Assembly (NCBI RefSeq): GCF_900497805.2
Contig: NW_020954585.1
Coordinates: 40,431,527 to 40,495,526 of the forward strand
Direction: 5' to 3'
DNA length: 64,000 bases
DNA from: Vombatus ursinus
Lineage: Eukaryota > Chordata > Mammalia > Diprotodontia > Vombatidae
The notes beneath the pieces were generated by a model, which was not told where the DNA came from, made no database searches, and was given only the letters and a program-made list of their open reading frames with translations. Shown piece by piece: positions 1-10,690 of the stretch. Every line of letters starts with the position of its first letter. Positions within the stretch are counted from its first letter, which is position 1. The translations under genes were made by a program, and so were the position numbers.

Positions 1-245
1 ACTCAGGCACAACTTCCTCCATATTGAAACCTTTCCTCTTGCTGAGAGCATTCTCTCCCTTCTCAGTTTCTTAAAGCCCTTTGTCTGAGCCTTTCTTTTC
101 CACTTTCTTTTCACATTCTACCTCATTTGTGTACATGCTGAAGTTCCCTGAGGGCAGGACAGTGCCATTTTTTTTTGTATCCTTGATCCCCAGCACAGTT
201 CCTGCCATATATATATATATATAGTGGACACTTAAACATTTATTG
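1..245 (+). repeat. L2-type LINE, 3' end
   Basis: The segment ends in the usual L2 3' wording: a gagggcaggacagtgcc block, then atccccagcacagttcctgcc, then a short AT run and a cacttaaacatttattga tail. Upstream is C/T-rich sequence matching the spacer before this tail. It is non-coding and old, and runs off the left edge of the window. A MIR 3' end shares the last 50 bases but lacks the upstream part. Confidence 0.7.
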
Positions 246-411
246 AGGCCACTTCACTAGGTCCCCTTATTTACCAAGTTGACTTAACAATGACAAAGGG
301 CACCAGAACTCTTGATCTAGTTGATAAGGCTGTCTCTATCTGTGATGGCATTTGTTCTTAATGTGATTACTTTCGATTATTAGCAGCCCTACTTTAAGGC
401 TTGGGTGGGCC

Positions 412-455
412 AAAAACAAACAAACAAACAAACAAACAAACAAACAAACAAAAAA
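412..455 (+). repeat. (CAAA)n microsatellite
   Basis: About ten CAAA units ending in a short A/CA run. The flanks (246-411 and 456-697) hold nothing else I can assign apart from a short CAA run near 655-671. The open frames across this stretch begin inside the repeat and have no recognisable protein. Confidence 0.95.
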
Positions 456-697
456 CAACAACTCTCAAACCCTGTTTCTTCTCAGCTTCGGAGAAGGGGA
501 AGCTAAAGAGATCAGAAATGGAGTGTAGCACTTTCTCTTACAGAGGGATTTTTTGGGAAGATCTCTCAAAAAAAGGAGAAAAGAGTGGTGGCAGGGCCTT
601 TCCTGATAATATATGGAGCAGCAGGGCACTTGAATGAGTGCCTTATATTAAACAGCAACAACAACAACAACCATAAACTCCACTTGTCCATTTGGAA

Positions 698-930
698 CAA
701 TGGTTTTCCAAGTATTGTCCAAGAACCTCTGGGGTCCTCAAGACATTTTCAGGGGACCCTGAATGTCAAAACTATTTTCATAATAGTATTAATACTTTTA
801 ATTTCTAACATGGAGAATATTGACAGATATTAAGCCACATAAACAAAAGCTCTTTGTGTGTGTGTGTGGGAGGGGTCCTCAATTTTTAGAGTGTAAAGGG
901 ATTCTAAAACCAAAAAGTTTGGAAGCTGCC
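698..930. mobile_element. Non-autonomous hAT-type DNA transposon relic
   Basis: The left end caatggttttccaa and the right end ttggaagctgcc are degenerate inverted ends of the hAT cagnggttctcaa type. Inside, ggggtcctcaagac, gtcaaaactattttcata and cacataaacaaaagctcttt match an internally deleted mammalian hAT element I recognise but cannot name with certainty. A short TG run lies within it. No clear 8-bp target duplication is visible, and there is no transposase frame. Confidence 0.65.
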
Positions 931-1154
931 AGTTTAGAGTTTTCTTCCTGGGATTTCATATGAAGGCTTTGGTTTGAGGGAGGAAACTGCAGCTGTCACT
1001 GTCACCAGCTACCCTTTCCCCCGCTATCCAGTCCTAAACTCAGTGTCCTCTCCTTCTACTCTGGAAAGAAATGAAACTCCCAGAATCTTTGTGGCCAAAG
1101 TCTTACCAAAGAGCTGTTAGAATCTCATCAAAATAAGAATAGTAAATACTATTG
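931..1154. other. Unassigned spacer
   Basis: Ordinary non-repetitive sequence. I see no open frame of note, structure or known repeat. Confidence 0.5.
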
Positions 1155-1342
1155 TCTTGTGGAAAGAGCCATAGGTTTGAAATTAGAAGACCTGGGATTG
1201 AATATCAGCTCTGCTTCTCACTGTTGTGTGGCCTTGGACAAATCACTTGATCTCGTAAACCTCAGTTTCCTTATCTGTAAAATGAGTGAGTTAGACTTGA
1301 TGCTTTAAATTTCCTTCTAGCTCTACATCTATGATCCTATGA
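1155..1342 (+). repeat. MIR-type CORE-SINE
   Basis: Shows the MIR order: a degenerate head, the gacctgggattgaat block, a gtgtggccttggacaaatcactt core, cctcagtttccttatctgtaaaatg, then a tail of the ccttctagctctacatctatgatcc type. It lies back to back with an inverted MIR at 1343. Confidence 0.85.
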
Positions 1343-1515
1343 ATAATAGAATCTTAGAGCTAGAAAGGACTTTAGAAATAATTTAATCTGTAGGCACCCC
1401 ACTCCATTTTACAGATGAAGAACACAGAGATATACCTAACATGGTGCAACTAGTTAATGGCAGAGCTGGGACTAGACTCCAATTCTCTTAATCCCAAATA
1501 CAGTGCTTTTTAAAA
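1343..1515 (-). repeat. MIR-type CORE-SINE, inverted
   Basis: The reverse-strand signature is present: atagaatcttagagctagaaagg, ccattttacagatgaag, and ggcagagctgggactagactcca. It abuts the plus-strand MIR head to tail, so the pair forms an imperfect inverted arrangement. Confidence 0.75.
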
Positions 1516-1589
1516 AGGAAAGATATTTGTAATGCAACTTTATTATGGTATAAATGAAAAAAGAATTGGGAATGACAGTAACAATAATA

Positions 1590-2876
1590 TTCACTGCTTG
1601 TATTGTGTTTTTTTGGTTCATTCATTTTTTAATTAATTTATTTTGATTTATCAACAATCACTTCCATAAATTTTGAGTTTTAAATTGTTCTTCCCCGCCT
1701 CCCCCCTCCTTCCCCAAGACAGTGTGCAATCTCATATAGGCTATACATATATATTCCTATTAAACATATTTTCACATTAGTCACCTTGTAAGGAAGAATT
1801 AGAACCAATAGGAGGAATCACCAGAAAGAGGAAACAAAACAAAACAGAAGAAAAAAATAGCAAATAGTATGCTTTGATCTGCGTTGAAACTCCATAGTTC
1901 TTTTTTTGGATGTGGATAGCATTTTTCCTCATGAGACCTTTGGAGATGTCTTAGATCCTTGAATTGCTGAGAAGGGTTAAGTCTATCAACATTAGTCATC
2001 GCACAGTGTGGCTATTACTATGTACAACATTCTCCTGTTCTGCTCACTTCACTCAGCATCAGTCCATACAAGTCTTTCCAGGTTTTTCTGAAGTCTACCT
2101 GCTCATTATTTCTTACAGCACAATAGTCTTCCATTACATTCATATACCACAACTTGTTCAACCATTTCTCAATTGATGGGCATCCCCTCAATTTCCAATT
2201 CTTCGACACCACAAAAAGAGCTGCTATAAATATTTTTGTACATATGAGTCCTTTTCCTATTTTTATTATCTCTTTGGGATACAGCCCTAGAAGTGCTATT
2301 GCTGGGTCAAAGGGTATGCACATTTTTGTAGCCCTTTGGGCTCTCCAAAATGACTGGATCATTTCACAGCTCTACCAACAATGCATTAGTGTTCCAATTT
2401 TCCTACATCTTCTCCAACATTTTTCATTTTCCTGTTGTGTCATGTTGACCAATCTAATAGGTGTGATGCGGTACCTCAGAGTGGATTTGATTTGCATTTC
2501 TCTAATCAATAGTGATTTAGAGCATTTTTTCATATAACTATAGATGACTTTAATTTCTTAACTGCCTGTTCATATCCTTTGACAATTTATCAATTGAGGA
2601 AAGACTTGTATTCATATAAATTTGGCTTAATTCTCTATATATCTTAGAAATGAAGCCTTTATCAGAGACACTGGTTGTGCAAATTCTTTCCCAGTTTTCT
2701 ACTTCCCTCCTAATCTTAGTTGATTGGCTTTGTTTGTGCAAAAACTTTTCAATTTAATGTAATCAAAATTATCCATTTTGCATTTCATAATGTTCTCTAT
2801 CTCCTGTTTGGTCATGAATTCTTCTGTTCTCCATAAATCTGACTATTCCTTGCTCTCCTTCACTGCTTGTATTGTG
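1590..2876 (-). mobile_element. 5'-truncated L1 with exact 18-bp target duplication
   Basis: An L1 3' part in minus orientation. ttcactgcttgtattgtg occurs at 1590-1607 and again at 2859-2876; the element fills 1608-2858, starting with its poly-T (tail) side. The minus strand encodes the ORF2 C-terminus: 2741-2550 gives STKIRREVENWERI and SVSDKGFISKIYRE, and 2362-2018 gives IPFDPAIALLGLYPKE, CPSIEKWLNKLWYMNVMEDY and FRKTWKDLYGLMLSEVSRT, all standard L1 tail motifs. Frame changes and stops separate the pieces, so it is dead. The intact target duplication suggests moderate age. The 3' UTR spans about 1608-2000. Confidence 0.95.
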
Positions 2877-3482
2877 ATGAGACTGCAGCAGTCTTACATT
2901 TGAAACAAAACAGCTAACTGCACAGGTCCTACATCAGGGGTGACTCATGGTTTCCATTTTATTATATAACTGAGAAGAACATGTGCTTCATCTTTGGGAA
3001 ACTGAGGGCTTCAGAGTGAATATGACACCACAAGACTAACTGTTCCCTATAAAAGCAGATCTTTTACTCTGGACTCTAGCTTCATTCTGTTACATTTAGT
3101 CAATCAATAAACATTTATTACATTACTACCATGTGACTGGCATTATCCTGTGTCATCATCTTCATCAAAGAGATCAGTTGTCTGAGTAATCTGTAAGTCC
3201 TACTCATACTGAGCTGCCAGGGTTGGGTGTATGATAACCTCTAGAGATGCAAGGGAAGGCATGGCAAAGAGCTCTAAATTAGCATCTCCAATAAACTTTC
3301 TAGCCAGCCAAAGGAAGGGCTTCTCCACTTAGTCATTACATCTGGATAAAATGTCATAACATTGGGGATTCTTCTTTCCATGAAAGACAATGGATTTTGC
3401 CTTAACATTTCTGTCCTCAATAACTACTTTGCTGCTACACAGTATAGGGAAATTTTCACATACTCTTTCCGGATTTCTATGC
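2877..3482. other. Unassigned spacer with an antisense L2/MIR end
   Basis: A short block at about 3098-3160 (tcaatcaataaacatttatta followed by ccatgtgactggcatta) reads like the reversed end of an L2. The rest shows no repeat or coding signal I recognise. Confidence 0.5.
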
Positions 3483-3565
3483 CAGTTAGGTACATTTTTT
3501 TTTTTTTAATAGTATTTTTCCCAATTACATGTCAAATCAATTTTTGGCACTCACAGTTAGGTATA
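3483..3565 (-). mobile_element. Very short 5'-truncated L1 stub with target duplication
   Basis: cagttaggtacat (3483-3495) and cagttaggtatat (3553-3565) bracket a 57-bp insert. The insert is a T run followed by aatagtatttttcccaatta, the start of the marsupial L1 3' end in minus orientation. It is an L1 insertion aborted almost immediately after tail priming. Confidence 0.8.
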
Positions 3566-4095
3566 TTCTTATAAATAACAATGTTACACCAAACATTATA
3601 ATGACACACTGAGATTGGATGTAACAACTATCTCTCAGTCTGCCAAATTTCTCATGGTCTCTTTGTATAGAGTATGTTGAATTTCATAGGGCCTCTGTTA
3701 GTATGAAACACCCAAAGTGGTTACATACTTCTTGTATTCACAAGTCAATTGAAAAATGTGTTTTGTTTTTTTTTCCAGTACTTTCATCACCAACTAATGA
3801 AAGTTTGAGCTGAACGTGATGTTCTCTTTGGGTGGCCATCATGATGGTTTTTCTTTTACCTACCTGCCCACCTTGCCTTCCCATCTAGGCCAGCCAGGTC
3901 CCTGCACTCCCAATGCTCTTTTTGCTTCCAGCACACTGGTACTCTCTTTTCTGTCCCCCCAGTCACGACCTCTTCTGCCCACACTCACACCCACTTTTTG
4001 ACTCTTGCTCTGGTAACAATAACCAAATCGACAGTAACATTGCTTCTGGGAAGGGCATATCAATTGATAGTCACATGGCTCTAGTCACTATCCCA
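3566..4095. other. Unassigned spacer, C/T-rich in part
   Basis: 3840-4000 is pyrimidine-rich (ctgcccaccttgccttcccatc, truncated here) and open in several frames by composition alone. No repeat family is recognised. Confidence 0.4.
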
Positions 4096-4262
4096 GTGAT
4101 TTCCAAGTCTAAAAAACTTTTCTAAGGCCACAAATTCCTTATGTACTGTCTCCCTAAGAAAAGGGTAAGTTATTAAAAGCAAAGACTGTCTCTCTTTTCT
4201 ATTTATAACTTCAATGCTTAGTAAAGTATCTAGCACATAGTAAACACTTAATAAATGCTTTT
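4096..4262 (+). repeat. L2/MIR 3' tail
   Basis: agcaaagactgtctctcttt, tatctagcacatagtaaacac and ttaataaatgctttttca are the closing words of L2 elements. It is followed by a short TCTA/TGTC-rich run to about 4315. Confidence 0.7.
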
Positions 4263-4748
4263 TCATCTATTTATCTATTTATGTCTGTCTGTTTCTGTCT
4301 GTCTATTTATCTCTTTCATTCACTGCTTCTTCACATGTAGAGAGGAGAGAAAAATGATTATTGATAACTACTCCAACTGTATAACCCCCCCAAAAAAGTG
4401 ATTTCAATTTAGTCTTTACCATGATTGCATCCAAACTTATCTCTTTTCCAAGGAAATCAACTTTCAGGCACAGTGAATGGAAAATCAATTCACCTTCTCC
4501 ATGCTGTGCTATACTAACAGAATTTATAGCCACCTTCTTGTAGCCTTCTTACACCAGCTGGATAAATTGCATTCATATAATATAGTTTTACCTGAGCTTC
4601 TAAAAAGAGACATCTAAAAGGACCTGTTGAACTTGAAACAAATTGTCAGTATCTATAGGGAACTGATTTTGAGCATAGCAGTCTGGTTAGACACCAAGCT
4701 GTATGTTTAATAAGGAAAATGTCTTCTCTGCAAGTGGTAAGCTTGACT
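4263..4748. other. Unassigned spacer
   Basis: A short pyrimidine tetranucleotide run (4263-4312), then sequence without recognisable features up to the HAL1 target duplication. Confidence 0.4.
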
Positions 4749-5829
4749 CTGAACTTTCTTTTTTTCCATCATAATTTTTTTTATTTAGTATTTTATTTTC
4801 CCCCAATTTAATGTAAAGACAATTTTTAACATTTGTGTTTTAAAACTTTGAGTTCCAAATCCTTTCCCCTTCTCCTTCCTCCACTCATTGAGAAGGCAAA
4901 CAATTCAATATAGGTTATACATGTGTAGTCCTACAAAACATGTCCATAATAGTCATGTTGTGAAAGAAAACAAAGACAAAAAAAAAACTCAAGAAAAATA
5001 AAGAAAAGTTTAAAAACGTATGTTTCAATCTGTATGCAGACACTATCAATTCTTTCTCTGGGGATAGATAACATTTTTAATCATAAGTCCTTCAGAGTTG
5101 TCTTGGATTGCTGTATTGCTGAGAATAGCTAAGTCATTCATAGCTAATCATCTTACAATAATGCTGTTACTTTATATACAGTACATTTCATTTTGCATTA
5201 GCTTATATAAGTCTTTCCAGGTTTCTCTGAGAGCATCCTGCTCATTATTTCCCGTAATAGTATTCCATCATAATCACATACTACAACTTATCATCCCCTC
5301 AATTTCTAATTCTTTACCCTCAGAAAAGAGCCGCTATAAATATTTTTGTACATATAGGTAATTTTCCTTTTTGAAATGCAGACTTACAGAAGTTTCTTCT
5401 CCCCTACTTTCTTGTAGGGTAAGATAGATTTCCATACCCAATTGATCGTATATGTTATTCCTTCCTTAAGCCAAATCCGATGAGAGTAAAGTTCACTCGT
5501 TCCCTCTCACCCCCCCTCTTCTCCTCCACTGTGAAAGCTTTTTCTTGCCTCTTTTATGTGAGACAATTTATCCCATTCTACCTCTCCATTTCTCTTTCTC
5601 CCACTACATTCCTCTCACCCTTTAATTTTATTTTTTAGATATCATCTCTTCATATTGAACTCACACCTGTGCCCTCTGTCTGTATATATTCCTTCTAACT
5701 ACCCTAATAATGAGAAAGATCTTATGAGTTACAAATATCATCTTCCCATGTAGAAATACAAGCAATTAAATCACTTATGATTTCTCTTTCCTTTTTATGT
5801 TTCTCTTAAGTCTTGTATTTGAAAGTAAA

Positions 5830-6819
5830 ATTTTCTATTCTGGTCTGATCTTTTCATCAAAAATCCTTAAAAATCCTCTGTTTCACTGAATGTCCATTTT
5901 TTCCCCTGAAGGATTCTACTCAGTTTTGCCAAGTAGGTGATTCTTGGTTTTAATCCTAGGTCCTTTGACCTCTGGAATATCATATTCCAAGCCCTCCAAT
6001 CCCTTAATGTATGCTAAATCTTGTGTTGTTCTGACCATGGTTCCATGATACTTGAATTCTTTCTGGCTGCTTGTAATATTTTCTCCTTGACCTGGAAACT
6101 CTGGAATTTGGCTATAATGTTCCTGGGCATTTTCCTTTTGAGATCTCTTTCAGGAGGTGATCTTTGATTCTTTCAATTTCTATTTTACCCTCTGGTTCTA
6201 GAACATCAGGGCAGTTTTTCTTGATAATTTCTTGAAAGATGATGTCTAGGCTCTTTTTTTGATCATGACTTTCAAGTAGTCCAATAACTTTTAAATGATC
6301 TCTCCTGGATCTATTTTCCAGGTCAGTTGTTTTTCCAATGAGATATTTCACATTGTCTTCTATTTTTTTCGTTCTTTTGGTTTTGTTTATTGTTTCTTGA
6401 TTTCTCATGAAGTCATTAGCTTCCATTTGCTGCATTCTAATTTTTAAGGAATTATTTTCCTCAGTGAGCTTTTGGATCTCCTTTTCCATTTGGCCAGTTC
6501 TGCCTTTAAAGGTATTATTCTCCTCATTGGCTTTTTGGACCTCTTTTACTAATTGGCTTACTCTGTTTTTTAAGGTGTTATTTTCTTCAATTTTTTTTAT
6601 CTCCTTTACTAAGTTGTTGACTCATTTTTCATGATTGTTTTGTATCACTCTCATTTCTCTTCCCAATTTTTCCTCTATCTCTCTTACTTGATTTTCAAAA
6701 TTCTTTTTGAGCTCTTCCCAGGCCTGAGACCAATTCACATTTTTCTTGGAGGCTTTGGATGTAGGAGCTTTGGACTTTGTTGTCTTCTTCTGAGGGTGTG
6801 TTTTGATTTTTCTTGTCAC
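5830..6819 (-). pseudogene. HAL1/L1 ORF1 (RNA-binding chaperone), broken
   Basis: The N-terminal frame 6819-6622 starts MTRKIKTHPQKKTTKSK and ends at a TGA after NNHEK. A long heptad coiled coil follows in a shifted frame (IEENNTLKNRVSQLVKEV, then MEKEIQKLTEENNSLK). Next is the RRM-like centre with TTDLENRSRRDHLKVIGL, DIIFQEIIKKNCPDVL and IERIKDHL (6489-6112). The C-terminal domain continues in another frame as FQVKEKILQAARKNS and RITYLAKLSRILQGKKWTF to about 5830. L1 ORF1p forms a trimeric coiled coil that coats L1 RNA. At least one stop and two frameshifts make this copy non-functional. Confidence 0.85.
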
Positions 6820-7044
6820 CGTAATAACTTCCTATAGTCAGAGTTTTTTTTTTCTTCCATTGTTTGCTCATTTTTCCAGTCTCTTACCTGACTTTTAACT
6901 CTTTGATAAAGTAAGACTCTGCTTCCAGGGTGGAGGGTGCACTGTCCTAAGCTTCAGGGGATTTATGCAGCTGTTTTCAGAGATACTTCTAGGGACTTGT
7001 AAGTTTTCAGTTCTTCCATGGTGGTATGACCTAAGGAGAGGTGT

Positions 7045-7476
7045 TTACTCCTCTCCTGGCTTGTGCTCTGGTCGGTGAGTGACCATAAGAACTCTTTTCT
7101 GCCCTGGCACTGTGAGGAGGGTCCCCTCTCCACTGCTGCCACAAGTTCTGCTATGCCAGTGCTCCTTCTCTCCCCAGGACTTCTTCTCACCCAGTACTGT
7201 GATCCAGATCTGCATATGGGCAAAGCAAGAGTCCTGCCTCAGTGCTAGCAAAAAAACCTCTGTAATATCCTGGCCAGTTGTATGACCCGCCTGTGGGCTG
7301 AGAGCTCTGGAAGCAGCCACTGCTGCTGCTGATTTAGTCACTCCCAAGGCCTGCTCTGGGTTTGCTGGGGTCCGGTCTGTGCTGGTGTGGCCTGCACGGC
7401 ACTCCACTCTCACCCAGGTGTGATAGATCTCTCCTGCCAACCTTCCAAGTTGTCTTGGGCTGGAAATTTGTTTCAC
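7045..7476 (-). CDS. Long sense open frame in the HAL1 5' UTR, doubtful
   Basis: 143 codons from a Met, reading MKQISSPRQLGRLAGEIYHT at the start and HRPEHKPGEE at the end, on the HAL1 sense strand upstream of ORF1. No domain is recognised. It is rich in Ser, Gly, Arg and Ala and lies in the GC-richer 5' UTR, where long frames arise by chance. A second sense frame (7223-6963) overlaps it. Probably not a gene; listed because its position recalls the extra upstream ORFs known in some L1 families. Confidence 0.15.
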   Translation of the reverse strand: MKQISSPRQLGRLAGEIYHTWVRVECRAGHTSTDRTPANPEQALGVTKSAAAVAASRALSPQAGHTTGQDITEVFLLALRQDSCFAHMQIWITVLGEKKSWGEKEHWHSRTCGSSGEGTLLTVPGQKRVLMVTHRPEHKPGEE

Positions 7477-7616
7477 TCCATCTTTTTGTGGGTTCTACTG
7501 CTTTAGAATTTGTTTACAGTCATTTTAAAAGGTATTTGGAAGGGTTTGGGGAGAGCTCAGGTGAGTCCCTGTCTTTAGTCTGCCATCTTGGCTCCACTTC
7601 TCAAATCTGAACTTTC

Positions 7617-8499
7617 AAGTCAATAACCAATGTGTATTTGGGCATATCATATGTGTAAGTTACGTTTTGCTCATGTAAGATGTATATATTCACATGGATT
7701 GTCTAAATGTATAGACAGATGTCTTGAGGGCAGGTACTGATAGATATTGTTAGAATTTTGCCGCTACTTTCTATGGCAAAATCACTGTGATTTTTGCCTT
7801 AGGGGATCAGGGACTATTAGGCTGTCTACTCTGTTCTATTCTGAGAGAGGGAATACCAGACTAAAATTATATTATCAGCCCCGTAAAAATATTACTGATC
7901 TAGGGACACAATTAGTTCAGAACAAAAAGTTGCTTTCTGAGCTATTTTCTCTTAAGTGGGGGAAAGTAACCCGAGTTTACCACCAGCTTGATCTCATTCT
8001 GGTTACACAAAAGACCATCACAAATAGTAAATAGAGAGTAAACTCATTTATATAAGCAGATAGCAAAGAGACACTGGAGAAGATACATAGATTAGAGTAT
8101 ACTAGAAAATATGCAAGAGTAAATGAGTTTTTCAAATGGGAGTCAGATGAGATCTCATTCAACCAAAAGAGGCCTTGTTCTTATCTGTGGGGAAATCCTT
8201 TGGAGTCTCCAGAGAGGCAAACTGGAAATCATTGACATGTTGAAGAACCAGCTTCTCCTACAAATATGCAAAAAAATGTCTCTTTCTCCTACCTGGAGCT
8301 GGGCCTACATAGGTTCTGGAACCAAGAAGGAGTGAAGAAGAATGTTTCTTCTCTCCAAAGCTCTAGCATCAACTTCACACAGGCCTTCACATAGGCATAC
8401 AGTGTCATATTGGTACCCTTTCCATCAACTAAGACAGTCTCACTCAAAAAGTTCTTGGTTTGCCTAGAAAACTGGGTTACATATGTATACATATCAAGA
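7617..8499. other. Unassigned block
   Basis: No family recognised on either strand. Open frames here (95 codons at 7747-8034 and 70 at 8123-8335) have no motif I can place. Some phrases recall LTR-type interspersed DNA, but I see no paired ends. Confidence 0.35.
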
Positions 8500-8705
8500 G
8501 TCATAGTGTGGTATAGGAGAGAGAGCTGATGTTAGTCAGGATGATCTGGGTTCAAGGACTATCGCTTGACACATATGGGTTGTATGATTTTGGTCAATTC
8601 ACAATCTCTCAGGGTTCCAGACAATTCTCTGAGACTCTAAGTTATGGAGCACTTACTGATCTGCATTGGTAGAGGGAGTTTACTATGTTAATGAAAGTAT
8701 ATGTC
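8500..8705 (+). repeat. Marsupial MIR-type SINE
   Basis: Order of blocks: a gtggtataggagagagagctgat head, gatctgggttcaaggact, a diverged core, then the diagnostic 3' part ctgagactctaagttatgga and tgatctgcattggtagaggga. The same family recurs at 8890 (inverted), 52475 and 54735. Confidence 0.8.
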
Positions 8706-8889
8706 TCATCCAAAAAAAGAGTAAATCTATGTATCTATGCTCTTTTTAAAAAAAAATTTATATTCCTATACATATATATTTATTTATACTTAAATTCCTT
8801 TATATTCGCATATATATGTGTGCATATACACAATATAATCCACTTTTTGGAGCAGATAGGGAAAAAGTATCTGAATTTGCAATTTTATT
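8706..8889. other. A/T-rich low-complexity stretch
   Basis: A poly-A run (about 8748) followed by TATA/TTTA and catatata repeats up to about 8840. No gene signal. Confidence 0.6.
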
Positions 8890-9106
8890 GGTGTGGGGAA
8901 CTCTTGGTCTGGAATCCCCACTGATGGAAGATTGGCAATATGCTTGTAACTTATAGTCTTAGCAAGTTGTCCCAGAGGCATAGAGGGACAATTATCTGTG
9001 GCTCCACAGCTAGCATGTGCTAGAGACAGGATTTGATTGCAGCTCTTCCTGGGTCCAAGGCCAGTCCTCTAGCCTTTTATCTACTATGCCAGACTCCCTC
9101 TCATAT
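8890..9106 (-). repeat. Marsupial MIR-type SINE, inverted
   Basis: The reverse of the family seen at 8500: cttgtaacttatagtcttagcaagtt, then ccacagctagcatgt, then ctctagccttttatctactatgcca at the head side. Confidence 0.75.
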
Positions 9107-9280
9107 ATACATGTAGGTACATATGTCTTCTACATTGTTTGCATGCATAAGCATTGCATTTCTTTTCATTAAGGGATATACCCTGCTTAAACTTGACAAA
9201 ATCCACAGAATTAAAAAAATATACTTTTAAATGTTACCAGATCCTTTTCTACTTCTATGTGCAAACCATTGTTTGGGTAA

Positions 9281-9314
9281 TGTGTGTGTGTGGGTGTGTG
9301 TGTGTGTGTGTGTG
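9281..9314 (+). repeat. (TG)n microsatellite
   Basis: About 17 TG units with one GG interruption. Confidence 0.95.
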
Positions 9315-9934
9315 ATTAACACAGTCTCTAAAAGTTCACTGTAGCCTTGTGAGTCACTATGGTTTTTTGGTATTAATTATTGAACTTCATCTAGCCAGGA
9401 AGGACACTAGGGGAAACATAGTATTACACCCTTGTCTTCCTTCCTTCAGTACAGCATGTCCCTTGTTTTCTACTTGGTTAAGCTCAGAAAGATAGAAACT
9501 TGTAAAGCCGTTAAAGCTTCACTGGCCCGAGTCATCTTGACTGTTTGGAAGGACTCCCAATCTGAGCCATTAGGACAGAGGAAGCTGAGCGAGGGCTATG
9601 TTTTGCCTCTTCTCTGGTGAACAGAGCATTCTTTGGCTGAACTTGTCTGAAAAGTAACACCATTTAATGACTAGCCCATCAATCACTCTGAAGGGAAAGT
9701 TGTCCTTATTTGAACTTACTTGGAAACATAAATTGATGTGTGTGTGTGTGTGTGTGTGTGTTTGTGTGTATGTGAGGTGGTGTGCTTGCCAACAAGTATG
9801 TTCATTTTCACATCTTAAAAGCAGAGGCCTACGATTCTACTGAATACAAAGAATGAAATGAAGAGAGAATGCCAACATCTTAGTTCAGGTAGAGTGAGGT
9901 GACACAGGTTAAGAGCTCTGATGAATCCTATTGG
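9315..9934. other. Unassigned spacer with a (TG)n run
   Basis: Contains a second TG microsatellite at 9736-9770 (a run of about 13 units followed by TTTG and TATG variants). Otherwise I see no recognisable repeat or gene. Confidence 0.5.
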
Positions 9935-10132
9935 TGTGATAAGAAGGAAAGAAGGCTGGATTTGTAGTCGAAGGACCAGAGTTTGGATTTTGCTTTTATT
10001 ACTGACTGCCTATGTCACCGTGAACAAGGTACTTGACCTTTTGGGGTCTCAATTTCCACAGGTATAAAAGTGAGGAGTTTAGGTGATTTCTAAGACTTAT
10101 TCCAGCTCTAAATCCATAGATTTAAATCCTAC
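9935..10132 (+). repeat. MIR-type SINE
   Basis: ctggatttgtagtcgaagga, tatgtcaccgtgaacaagg, ggggtctcaatttccac and ttattccagctctaaatcca follow the MIR order. Diverged. Confidence 0.75.
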
Positions 10133-10184
10133 TGATAAGGGATGAGGCACCTCCAAGGAAGTGAAAGACAGGTTTCCAATATGC

Positions 10185-10690
10185 CTACATATTTATAGGA
10201 GTCCTTTTATGAAAGCAAAACACTAGAAAAAAAGTAGATACTCACTAATGAAGGGATTTCTGCATAATTTGTGATACATTAATGCAACAGAATATCATTG
10301 CTTCATACAAAATGATGAAAATGAGGATTTCAGAAAAACATGAGATTTGTATGAATCGATGCAGGATGAAGTAAGTAAAACCAGAAAATGAATATATACA
10401 GTGACTAGAATAATATAAACAAAAAGGACACTAAAACAAAGTCAAACATTGAAGAATTGTCATTATCAATCCTGATTGCTGAGAAGCAATGAGGAAATAT
10501 ATTTCCCTCATCTCCTTGAAGACAGGGGTGACTATAGATTTGGAATGTGGCATATACTATCACACAATCACTTTATCAGTGACTTTGTTTAACTAGTTTC
10601 TCTTTGTTATAAGAGAATGCTCACTCTAGGGTAGAAAGGAATTAGGTAAAATAACTGTTATGTAAAAAAATCAATAATTTTTTTTAAAAG
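10185..10690 (+). mobile_element. 5'-truncated L1 3' end, sense orientation
   Basis: Follows the end of marsupial L1 ORF2 and its 3' UTR in sense: gtgatacattaatgcaacag, atgatgaaaatgaggattt, atgaatcgatgcaggatgaa, aataatataaacaaaaagga. It ends at a T-rich/A-rich boundary near 10690. It corresponds to the second L1 3'-end type, also seen inverted at 57660 and 59290. Confidence 0.7.

Larger units (their letters stand above)
4749..7616 (-). mobile_element. Nearly full-length HAL1 (half-L1) retrotransposon
   Basis: An exact 11-bp duplication, tctgaactttc, lies at 4749-4759 and 7606-7616. The 5' end at 7605 (minus strand) begins gagaagtggagccaagatgg, a typical start for this L1 group, followed by a GC-richer 5' UTR of about 750 bp. 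ORF1 occupies about 6820-5830. Then comes about 450 bp with no ORF2 core, and directly after it an L1 ORF2 C-terminal scrap (5361-5098, with ETWKDLYKLMQNEM) and an L1 3' UTR ending in a T run. Endonuclease and reverse transcriptase are absent, yet both ends and the target duplication are present. That is the HAL1 plan: an ORF1-only L1 mobilised by L1 in trans. A later internal deletion of a full L1 is possible but less likely. Confidence 0.88.

Noticed and set aside
7747-8335. Possible retroviral-type sequence
   Set aside because: Only a loose resemblance in wording; no paired repeats, no recognised protein motif.
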